Of a stretch of DNA of 13,936 bases, positions 7,990-13,936 are shown one piece after another (position 1 is the stretch's first letter; the number at the start of each line of letters is the position of its first letter). A model generated the notes under the pieces. It worked only from the letters and a program-made list of their open reading frames with translations, was not told the origin of the DNA and did no database searches. The stretch comes from Lachnospiraceae bacterium (lineage in GTDB: Bacteria > Bacillota > Clostridia > Lachnospirales > Lachnospiraceae). A program made the translations under genes and the position numbers. The stretch is from NCBI GenBank assembly GCA_017483425.1, contig JAFUWM010000164.1, positions 1-13,936 of the forward strand. The letters run 5' to 3'.

Positions 7990-8646
7990 ATGAATGATCT
8001 TGTAACCACGGCGGGAATGGTCTTAGGGAGCTTTGACTATCAGGAGTATGACAAAAGACTTATAGTTCTTACATCCGAAATAGGCAAGGTCACGGTTTTT
8101 GCAAGAGGGGTCAGGCGTCAGAATTCAAAGTTCATGGGGATGACAGATCCTTTCGTGTTCGGGGAGTTCAGGCTTTTTGCGGGAAAGAGCGCATATAATC
8201 TTTCAGGGATTGAGGTCTCAAATTACTTTGAGAAAATAAGACTCGATATGGAGCATATGTGCTATGCTTCATATTTTGCGGATCTTGCGGATTATTCTGT
8301 TCGTGAGAATATGGACGGGAAAAACATGCTCCTGCTCCTGTACAGGTCGCTTCAGGCTCTTGATACCAAGAGCATAGATAATAAATTAATACGGGCGGTG
8401 TTTGAGCTTCGCATGGTAATGGAAAACGGTGTGTATCCGGGGCTTCCTGCCGGGAATATACTGCCGGGAACGGCAAATGCCCTTTCCCATATCGAGAGAG
8501 CTGACATCAGAGGGCTCTATTCCTTTAGGGTAAACGGGGATGTCATGACAGAGATATGCAGGGTGGCAGATGAATACAGGCAGAGGTATATGCAGGGAAA
8601 ATTCAAGTCTCTCGAGGTAATGAGGGATATGGGATACAGCGGGTAA
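7990..8646 (+). CDS. recO: DNA repair protein RecO
   Basis: A 218-aa protein of the RecFOR pathway, which loads RecA on SSB-coated single-stranded DNA and anneals strands. Residues 1-80 form the OB-fold (TAGMVLGSFDYQEYDKRLIVLTSEIGKVTVFARGVRR, a very typical RecO opening). The rest is the helical C-terminal domain, with YFADLADY and LLYRSLQAL. The protein is shorter than many Gram-positive RecO proteins (about 250 aa). The CxxC...CxxC zinc finger common in them is absent: only two cysteines, near residues 90 and 193, remain. The region where the finger should sit reads ENGVYPGLPAGNILPG. AAGGA upstream at about 7980-7984 serves the ATG. Adjacency to era supports the call, as this pairing is common in Firmicutes. 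Confidence 0.93.
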   Translation: MNDLVTTAGMVLGSFDYQEYDKRLIVLTSEIGKVTVFARGVRRQNSKFMGMTDPFVFGEFRLFAGKSAYNLSGIEVSNYFEKIRLDMEHMCYASYFADLADYSVRENMDGKNMLLLLYRSLQALDTKSIDNKLIRAVFELRMVMENGVYPGLPAGNILPGTANALSHIERADIRGLYSFRVNGDVMTEICRVADEYRQRYMQGKFKSLEVMRDMGYSG

Positions 8647-8650
8647 AGAG

Positions 8651-9289
8651 ATGGCACAGGCAGACAACAGCTACAACAGGAATCGCAGAAGGAAGAAGAG
8701 AAGAAAAAAGAAAAGCAGGGTCATATTGGCAAGGCTTGTCTTTGCGCTGGCAGTTCTTCTGATAATAACGCTGATCCTTGTAGGTGGATATAAGCTTTAT
8801 GGTTTTGTTTCCGATAAAATATCATCAGATGTAAAGGTAACTACGGTAACGGTAGGCCGGAGCGATACCATAAAGGAGACGATAATCGAGGAGTTTAATC
8901 CCGGTTTTTATGATGAGGAAAGTCTTGAAAATGATGTAGACAGCAAAATAAAGGCATCCGGGGGAAAGGTCAGATCTGAGGGACTCACTTTTTCAAACGG
9001 GACTGTGGCTCTTAAGCTTGAATACGACAGCGATGATGACATGGCGGAGTTTAATGACGTGATTTTTTATTCAGATACGATAGACAATCTCGTATCGCAG
9101 GGGGTCAGTTTTGACAGTGAAGCGATAAAGTCCGGCGGCACGCATGCGGTCATTGTATCGGAGAGCATGGATATCAAGGTACCGAAGAAGATACTGTATA
9201 CCGGAGGTGCGGTTGTAATAGATGATGAGGATCAGAAGCTCGCGCACTGTACGACGGATGAAGGAGAAATCGCGTTTATCATATATTGA
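8651..9289 (+). CDS. Uncharacterised signal-anchored membrane protein
   Basis: A 212-aa protein I do not recognise as a named family. Residues 1-23 are strongly basic (NRRRKKRRKKKSR at 11-23). One membrane helix follows (about 24-46), so it should be a type II single-pass protein with a short positive cytoplasmic tail and about 165 residues outside. The outer part starts with a beta-like segment (DVKVTTVTVGRSDTIKETI), is acidic, and contains repeated short strands ending in EGEIAFIIY. There is a single Cys and no enzyme motif. It starts 4 nt after recO and ends 34 nt before glyS. The Shine-Dalgarno is weak (GGGTAAAGAG directly before ATG), suggesting coupled translation. Its fixed place between recO and glyS hints at a conserved family in related organisms, but that is inference. 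Confidence 0.75.
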   Translation: MAQADNSYNRNRRRKKRRKKKSRVILARLVFALAVLLIITLILVGGYKLYGFVSDKISSDVKVTTVTVGRSDTIKETIIEEFNPGFYDEESLENDVDSKIKASGGKVRSEGLTFSNGTVALKLEYDSDDDMAEFNDVIFYSDTIDNLVSQGVSFDSEAIKSGGTHAVIVSESMDIKVPKKILYTGGAVVIDDEDQKLAHCTTDEGEIAFIIY

Positions 9290-9310
9290 TTTGATAAAGA
9301 ATAAAACAGA

Positions 9311-9316
9311 AGGGAG
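9311..9316 (+). promoter_or_regulatory. Ribosome binding site deciding the glyS start
   Basis: AGGGAG lies 7 nt before ATG 9324. It rejects a longer in-frame reading from 9222, which would overlap the preceding gene by 68 nt and add a non-homologous N-terminus (RSSRTVRRMKEKSRL). Confidence 0.75.
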
Positions 9317-9323
9317 TTTGAAA

Positions 9324-10712
9324 ATGGTTGATTCTATGGAAAAGATCGTAAATCTGTGTAAGGGCAGGGGATTCATATATCCGGGATCGGAGATCTACGG
9401 GGGTCTCGCTAATACGTGGGATTATGGAAATCTGGGCGTAGAGCTTAAGAATAACATGAAGAAAGCATGGTGGAGCAGGTTCGTGACCGGAAACAAGTAT
9501 AATGTCGGCGTGGACTGCGCGATACTCATGAACACTCAGACTTATGTGGCGTCCGGCCATATAGGAAGCTTCTCTGATCCTTTGATAGACTGTAAGGAGT
9601 GCCATGAGAGGTTCAGGGCGGATAATATAATCGAGGACTGGACTAAGGAAAATAATGTGACCCTGGAGTCTTCGGTAGACGGCTGGTCTAATGAGGAGAT
9701 GATGGATTTCATTAAGAAGAATTCTATCCCGTGTCCTACCTGCGGCAAGCATAATTTCACCGATATCAGACAGTTCAACCTCATGTTCAAGACCTTCCAG
9801 GGCGTTACGGAGGACGCGAAGAATGTCGTATATTTAAGGCCTGAGACGGCGCAGGGTATCTTTGTTAATTTCAAGAATGTACAGAGGACTTCGAGAAAGA
9901 AGGTTCCTTTCGGGATCGGACAGATAGGAAAGTCCTTTAGAAACGAGATCACCCCCGGAAACTTCACTTTCAGGACGAGAGAGTTCGAGCAGATGGAGCT
10001 TGAGTTTTTCTGCAAGCCGGGAACGGATCTTGAATGGTTTGATTACTGGAAGCAGTACTGCATAGACTTTCTGCATGATCTGGGCATGGCGCCCGAGCAT
10101 ATAAAGACCAGAGATCATGATCCTGCGGAGCTTGCGTTTTATTCTAAGGCTACAACGGATCTCGAGTACCTCTTTCCCTTTGGCTGGGGCGAGCTCTGGG
10201 GCATAGCTGACAGGACGGATTATGATCTGTCACAGCATCAGAATACTTCAGGTCAGGACATGACCTACTTTGACGATACGACAAACGAGAAATACCTGCC
10301 CTATGTCATAGAGCCGTCACTCGGCGCGGACAGGGTAGTGCTCGCGTTCCTCTGCGAAGCATATGATGAGGAAACGCTTGAAGGCGGAGATGTGCGTACC
10401 GTCATGCATTTCCATCCCGCGCTCGCTCCCGTGAAGATCGGGGTGCTGCCTCTTTCAAAGAAGCTTAATGAAGGCGCGGAGAAGATATATGATGTGCTCT
10501 CAAAGCATTATAACTGCGAGTTTGACGACAGGGGAGCGATCGGCAAGAGATACAGAAGACAGGACGAGATAGGGACGCCCTACTGCATTACATATGATTT
10601 TGATTCCGAAAACGACAATGCGGTGACGATAAGGGATCGTGACAGCATGGCTCAGGAGAGGGTTGCGATAGCGGAGCTTGAGAATTACTTTAACGGAAAG
10701 TTTGATTTTTAG
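9324..10712 (+). CDS. glyS: Glycyl-tRNA synthetase, single-chain alpha2 type
   Basis: A 462-aa class II synthetase (ATP + glycine + tRNA-Gly). It is the homodimeric type found in eukaryotes, archaea and some bacteria, not the two-subunit glyQ/glyS enzyme. The N-terminus has GLANTWDYGNLGVELKNN (27-44). Cys90/Cys93 and Cys137/Cys140 form a likely zinc ribbon in the insertion. LRPETAQGIF (171-180) and motif 2 SFRNEITPGNFTFRTREFEQ (about 204-223) form the ATP/glycine site. Motif 3 is EPSLGADR (330-337). The anticodon-binding domain spans about 368-460 (VKIGVLPL...KRYRRQDEIGTPYCITYD). The length is normal for the bacterial form. There is no T-box leader in the 34-nt gap before it, so it appears to depend on upstream transcription. 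alaS starts 8 nt after the stop. Confidence 0.96.
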   Translation: MVDSMEKIVNLCKGRGFIYPGSEIYGGLANTWDYGNLGVELKNNMKKAWWSRFVTGNKYNVGVDCAILMNTQTYVASGHIGSFSDPLIDCKECHERFRADNIIEDWTKENNVTLESSVDGWSNEEMMDFIKKNSIPCPTCGKHNFTDIRQFNLMFKTFQGVTEDAKNVVYLRPETAQGIFVNFKNVQRTSRKKVPFGIGQIGKSFRNEITPGNFTFRTREFEQMELEFFCKPGTDLEWFDYWKQYCIDFLHDLGMAPEHIKTRDHDPAELAFYSKATTDLEYLFPFGWGELWGIADRTDYDLSQHQNTSGQDMTYFDDTTNEKYLPYVIEPSLGADRVVLAFLCEAYDEETLEGGDVRTVMHFHPALAPVKIGVLPLSKKLNEGAEKIYDVLSKHYNCEFDDRGAIGKRYRRQDEIGTPYCITYDFDSENDNAVTIRDRDSMAQERVAIAELENYFNGKFDF

Positions 10713-10716
10713 GAGG
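10711..10716 (+). promoter_or_regulatory. Shine-Dalgarno for alaS, overlapping the glyS stop
   Basis: A perfect AGGAGG shares two bases with the glyS stop (TAG 10710-10712). GTG 10718 and ATG 10721 are adjacent possible starts. ATG leaves 4 nt, GTG only 1 nt, so ATG is preferred. The arrangement suggests termination-coupled reinitiation. Confidence 0.65.
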
Positions 10717-10720
10717 CGTG

Positions 10721-13375
10721 ATGAAGCAGTTTACTTCTGATGAATTAAGGAATGCATGGAAAGAGTTTTATAAGGAGAGAGGGCATGTGGATGTCGGGGC
10801 GGTATCGCTCGTATCAGACGGATCCACGGGAGTGCTCTTTAATGTCGCGGGTATGCAGCCTCTGATGCCTTATCTTCTGGGACAGAAGCATCCGAAAGGG
10901 ACAAGGCTCTGTAACGTACAAGGCTGTGTCAGGACAAATGATATAGATTCCGTGGGCGATAAGAGCCATGTGACCTTCTTTGAGATGATGGGAAGCTGGA
11001 GCCTCGGCGATTATTTCAAAAAAGAGAGATGCCAGTGGAGCTATGAGCTCTTAACGCAGGTGCTGGGCTTTGACAGGGATCATCTGGCGGCTACTGTTTT
11101 CGCGGGCGACGAGAATGCGCCGAGAGACGAGGAGTGCGCTAAGTACCGCATAGAGTCTGGTTTTAAGGAGGAGAATATTTATTATCTTCCTGCTTCCGAT
11201 AACTGGTGGGGACTTGAATACGGACCCTGCGGTCCGGACAGCGAGATGTTTTACATTGCTGATGTGCCTGACTGCGGACCTGACTGCGGACCGGGCTGTG
11301 ACTGCGGCAAGTATACGGAGCTTGGAAACGACGTATTCATGCAGTATGAGAAGCATAAGGACGGACATCTCACACCATTGAAGCAAAAGAATGTGGACAC
11401 CGGATGGGGACTTGAGCGTATCCTTGCTTTCTTAAACGGAACCAAGGATGTCTACCGGACAGACCTCTTTGTGCCCGTGATCGAATATATAGAAAAGACG
11501 GCGGGAATCAGGTATGAGCAGGATGAGACAAAGACCAGATCCATGAGGATACTTGCAGACCATCTGCGCACGGCAGTGATGCTCATTGGAGATGAGGCAA
11601 GGCTTACCCCGTCAAACGCGGGGGCGGGCTATGTTCTGAGACGGCTCATCAGGCGGGCTATCAGGCACGGGCGCGTACTCGGCCTTAAGAAAGCCGACCT
11701 TCTCGAGATAGCCGGGATCTATATAGATAAGATATACAATGAGAGTTATCCGCTCCTTGTAAAGAGTCGTGATTTTATAATAAGGGAGCTTTCAAACGAG
11801 ATAGACCGTTTTGAGAGCGCTCTGGAAAACGGCATGGCGGAGCTTGACAAGATACTTGACGGAAAGGACGGTAAAGATAAGACCATAGACGGCAGGGATG
11901 CTTTTTACCTCTATGACACCTTTGGCTTCCCTCTGGAGTTGACCGTGGAAATGGCAGAGGAGAAAGGCTTCAGCGTGGATGAGGCCGGGTTTGATGCCGC
12001 CATGGAGGAGCAGAAGCAGAAAGCAAGGGAGAACCAGAGCTTTGCCGCGGATCTCTCAAATGACCTCTCCGTGTATGACGGACTTGACGCTTCCGTTACA
12101 AGTGAATTTGTGGGATACGAACTCTTGAAGTCAGGCGGAAAGGTGCTTGCTCTATCTGACGGAAAGGCATTAGTTGACCGCCTGAACGAAGGAAACGAGG
12201 GAGTCCTCATAGCCGATGTAACTCCGTTTTACGCAACTATGGGCGGGCAGAAGGGTGATATCGGTGTGATAAAGACCTCAGGCGGTGAGTTTGAGGTGTT
12301 CGATACCATGAAGCTTCCCGGAGACCGGACAGGACATAAAGGTAAGGTCACATCGGGAACCGTCAGTGTTTCTGAGGAAGCGCTGCTTGAGGTTGATGTA
12401 AAAAGCAGGACTTATACCTGCAGGAACCACTCGGCGACGCATCTCTTACAGAAGGCACTTCAGACCGTGCTGGGGGACGGGGTGGAGCAGCAGGGATCAT
12501 ATCAGGACGCACAGCGTACGAGGTTTGATTTCAGCTATTCACAGGCGATGACTCCCGAGCAGGTAAATCAGGCAGAGGCGATAGTCAATGAAAAGATAGC
12601 GGAGGCGCTCCCTGTAGATACAAGGATAATGTCGATGGAGGACGCGAAAAAGACCGGTGCGATGGCTCTTTTTGGAGAGAAGTACGGAGACGAGGTAAGG
12701 GTCGTGAGCATGGGAGACTGGTCCATAGAGCTCTGCGGCGGCACGCACGTAAAGAATACTTCGGATATTAAGTATTTCAAGATACTGTCTGAGTCTGGCA
12801 TAGCCGCGGGAGTCCGCAGGATCACCGCCATAACCGGGGATAATGTGACAGCTTACTATGAGGATATCGAGAGCCGGTATAACGCAGCTGCAGCCGCAGC
12901 TCATACCTCACCGGATATGCTTGTAAAGGAAATAGAATCCATGTACAAGCTTATAAAGGAGCTTACCTCAGAGCTAAAGGAGCTTAAAAACGCTGCGGCA
13001 AAAGAGTCTGTCGGCGATGCCATGGATAATGTGAAGGAGATAAACGGGGTGAAGCTTCTGGTAGTCACTCCGCCCGATGTGGACATGGATAACCTCAGGA
13101 ATCTGTCTGACTCCCTTAAGGCAAAGATAGGGGAGGGCGTCGTAGTTCTGCTCTCAAATGTAAAGGGTAAGGTGAATGTCGTGGCATCGGCTACAGAAGG
13201 GGCTATAGCGAAAGGAGCGCATGCCGGAAACCTCATCAGGGAGATCGCCAAGTGTGTAGGCGGAGGTGGAGGAGGTCGTCCGAACATGGCCCAGGCCGGC
13301 GGCAAGGACGCTTCGGGTATCCCACAGGCCGTAGACAAAGCCGAGGAGATCCTTACATCACAGATTAACAGGTAA
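10721..13375 (+). CDS. alaS: Alanyl-tRNA synthetase, divergent clade with four-Cys insertion
   Basis: An 884-aa class II synthetase with all usual parts. The catalytic domain (1-250) has VQGCVRTNDIDSVGD (66-80), motif 2 TFFEMMGSWSLGDYF (85-99), the DNWWGLEYGPCGPDSEMFY loop (160-178) and VDTGWGLERI (225-234). The helical domain has motif 3 GAGYVLRRLIRRAIRHGR (301-318). The editing domain that hydrolyses Ser- and Gly-tRNA-Ala has both zinc pairs, H570xxxH574 and C672xxxH676. C-Ala (about 775-884) ends with GGGGGGRPNMAQAGG (847-861). The catalytic core differs from common bacterial AlaRS. RTNDIDSVGDKSHVT replaces the usual RTGDIENVGKTARHGT-like text, ELGNDVFMQY replaces EIWN.VFMQF, and residues 183-197 insert C185, C189, C193 and C195. 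I recall similar variants from other Clostridia and candidate phyla. Stop codons of alaS and the opposite gene are 2 bp apart. Confidence 0.96.
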   Translation: MKQFTSDELRNAWKEFYKERGHVDVGAVSLVSDGSTGVLFNVAGMQPLMPYLLGQKHPKGTRLCNVQGCVRTNDIDSVGDKSHVTFFEMMGSWSLGDYFKKERCQWSYELLTQVLGFDRDHLAATVFAGDENAPRDEECAKYRIESGFKEENIYYLPASDNWWGLEYGPCGPDSEMFYIADVPDCGPDCGPGCDCGKYTELGNDVFMQYEKHKDGHLTPLKQKNVDTGWGLERILAFLNGTKDVYRTDLFVPVIEYIEKTAGIRYEQDETKTRSMRILADHLRTAVMLIGDEARLTPSNAGAGYVLRRLIRRAIRHGRVLGLKKADLLEIAGIYIDKIYNESYPLLVKSRDFIIRELSNEIDRFESALENGMAELDKILDGKDGKDKTIDGRDAFYLYDTFGFPLELTVEMAEEKGFSVDEAGFDAAMEEQKQKARENQSFAADLSNDLSVYDGLDASVTSEFVGYELLKSGGKVLALSDGKALVDRLNEGNEGVLIADVTPFYATMGGQKGDIGVIKTSGGEFEVFDTMKLPGDRTGHKGKVTSGTVSVSEEALLEVDVKSRTYTCRNHSATHLLQKALQTVLGDGVEQQGSYQDAQRTRFDFSYSQAMTPEQVNQAEAIVNEKIAEALPVDTRIMSMEDAKKTGAMALFGEKYGDEVRVVSMGDWSIELCGGTHVKNTSDIKYFKILSESGIAAGVRRITAITGDNVTAYYEDIESRYNAAAAAAHTSPDMLVKEIESMYKLIKELTSELKELKNAAAKESVGDAMDNVKEINGVKLLVVTPPDVDMDNLRNLSDSLKAKIGEGVVVLLSNVKGKVNVVASATEGAIAKGAHAGNLIREIAKCVGGGGGGRPNMAQAGGKDASGIPQAVDKAEEILTSQINR
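11267..11290 (+). repeat. 12-bp perfect tandem duplication inside alaS
   Basis: CCTGACTGCGGA occurs twice in direct succession (11267-11278, 11279-11290). It encodes PDCG-PDCG (residues 183-190) in the Cys-rich insertion of AlaRS, supplying the first two of four closely spaced cysteines. The frame is kept. Confidence 0.9.
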
Positions 13376-13377
13376 AT

Positions 13378-13620
13378 CTAATCTATAAACAACACACCGA
13401 GAGTTCCCGGTCCGCAGTGGCAGGATATGATACCTCCTGCCCTGGTTTCGATTATCTCATCGAAGTGACCGAGGGACTCGAGGTATCCTCTTACATCATC
13501 AACTACATCTTTTCCCGTCCTGTCACTCATCGTCACATAGAGCGGGATTATCCTGATATCGTTTTCTTTGATGTACTCCGGGCTCAGATCGTTCGTACTG
13601 TCCGCATATATTCTTACCAT
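13378..13620 (-). pseudogene. DegV-family remnant with internal deletion (80 aa)
   Basis: The N-terminal 30-35 residues (MVRIYADSTNDLSPEYIKEN...IIPLYVT) are a clear start of DegV, a fatty-acid-binding protein of about 280 aa that serves the FakAB kinase; the DST motif with the lipid-contacting Ser is present. The last ~44 residues (about 37-80, DDVRGYLESLGHFDEI...GIISCHCGPGTLGVLFID) match the C-terminus of DegV, with its HxGPG motif. About 200 middle residues are missing, including the SSxxSGTYQ-type segment. The join falls at about residues 31-40 (13501-13530), the frame is intact, and the ribosome binding site and both ends are normal. It cannot form the two-lobed DegV fold. It may be a decaying gene, a short protein of unknown use, or an assembly collapse. 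It lies 24 nt after a YitT-family gene. Confidence 0.7.
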
Positions 13621-13627
13621 GATCGAT

Positions 13628-13632
13628 TCCTC
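13628..13632 (-). promoter_or_regulatory. Ribosome binding site of the DegV remnant
   Basis: On the minus strand GAGGA lies 7 nt before ATG 13620, between the YitT-family stop and the DegV start. Translation signals are thus intact although the gene is internally deleted. Confidence 0.65.
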
Positions 13633-13644
13633 AATTTACTTAAT

Positions 13645-13936
13645 CTACTCTGCCGGCCTCTGGTAGAAACGTCCGATCACGCGCTCTGTTTTGAGCACAT
13701 TTGCAAACGCTTCCGGATCTTCCTTTTTTACAGCGGCGATGACCCGGCCTGCCTCTCCGCCTGATACGACCGAATACACCACATTTCTCTCACAATGCTC
13801 ATATGAGCCCTCGCCCTCGAGCACAGTGGAGCCGTGATTGCTGATCCTTGATATGACCTCACATACCTCTCTGGGCTTATTGGTGACTATAAAGAGCGTT
13901 GCCTGCTGGTATTTATGATACAGAGTACGTATCATC
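13645..13936 (-). CDS. YitT-family membrane protein, C-terminal DUF2179 domain (partial)
   Basis: The gene enters from beyond the right edge; only the last ~97 residues are in the window. They match the cytoplasmic DUF2179 domain at the end of YitT proteins: ATLFIVTNKPREVCEVISR, GSTVLEGEGSYEH, NVVYSVVSGGEAGRVIAAVKKEDPEAFANVLKTERVIGRFYQ. A Met codon at 13933-13935 gives an apparent start, but the preceding text (IRTLYHKYQQ) matches the interior of YitT proteins (about 280 aa with five or six membrane helices), so the true start lies upstream, outside. YitT proteins are of unknown, perhaps transport, function; the domain may sense a ligand. The DegV remnant follows after 24 nt on the same strand. 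Confidence 0.82.
   Translation of the reverse strand, partial: MIRTLYHKYQQATLFIVTNKPREVCEVISRISNHGSTVLEGEGSYEHCERNVVYSVVSGGEAGRVIAAVKKEDPEAFANVLKTERVIGRFYQRPAE

Noticed and set aside
9222..9323. Longer glycyl-tRNA synthetase reading from 9222
   Set aside because: It would overlap the preceding gene by 68 nt and lacks homology; AGGGAG before ATG 9324 and the typical GlyRS opening fix the start.
9290..9323. T-box or other leader before glyS
   Set aside because: The gap is only 34 nt and shows no T-box sequence or antiterminator; likewise the 8-nt gap before alaS.
12901..13338. Long - strand open frame inside alaS and similar opposite-strand frames elsewhere
   Set aside because: These are by-products of codon bias in the genuine genes; their translations are low-complexity or lack domains and ribosome binding sites.
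13419..13441. Inverted repeat GGCAGGA / TCCTGCC with a 9-nt loop about 45 nt after the alaS stop, a possible alaS terminator
   Set aside because: It lies within the conserved GGIISCHC coding segment of the DegV C-terminus, has only 7 pairs and no T tract, so coding constraint explains it equally well.
13417..13764. 115-codon + strand frame opposite the DegV remnant and YitT gene
   Set aside because: It spans two genes supported on the other strand, and its translation shows no domain or signal.

Overview
The window looks like ordinary chromosome from an anaerobic Firmicute of the Clostridia, most likely Lachnospiraceae (Butyrivibrio/Lachnospira-like). I base this on heavy use of AGG/AGA for Arg and ATA for Ile, the order era-recO-(membrane protein)-glyS, the single-chain alpha2-type glycyl-tRNA synthetase, and the presence of DUF4349, DegV and YitT proteins. 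These placements come from recalled family knowledge, not from a search. There are no RNA genes, mobile elements or CRISPR arrays.

Layout. (1) 1-2302, + strand: the 3' end of a CPBP (CAAX-protease-like) membrane protease, a DUF4349 lipoprotein, and a PHP-family histidinol-phosphatase-like enzyme overlapping it by 4 nt. (2) 2303-2416: the only non-coding gap over 100 bp. It holds a good sigma-A-like promoter (TAGACA-N17-TAAAAT) whose -10 runs into a 15-bp inverted repeat. (3) 2417-13375, + strand: eight tightly packed genes with gaps of -4 to 34 nt, probably one operon of about 11 kb. They are a rhomboid-like pseudoprotease with a zinc-finger tail, a degenerate sigma-70-like protein, an M16C presequence-protease-type peptidase, Era, RecO, an unknown signal-anchored protein, GlyRS and AlaRS. 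(4) 13378-13936, - strand, converging on alaS with only 2 bp between stop codons: an 80-aa DegV that has lost its middle, preceded by the 3' end of a YitT-family (DUF2179) gene.

Functionally the long operon joins translation and ribosome assembly (Era, GlyRS, AlaRS), recombination repair (RecO) and peptide turnover (M16C peptidase) with three poorly understood proteins. No clear new defence or mobile system is present. The most unusual items are the internally deleted DegV, the sigma-70-like protein lacking DNA-binding regions, the rhomboid fold without its catalytic motif fused to a Cys/His-rich tail, and the divergent AlaRS with a four-cysteine insertion and a 12-bp tandem duplication.
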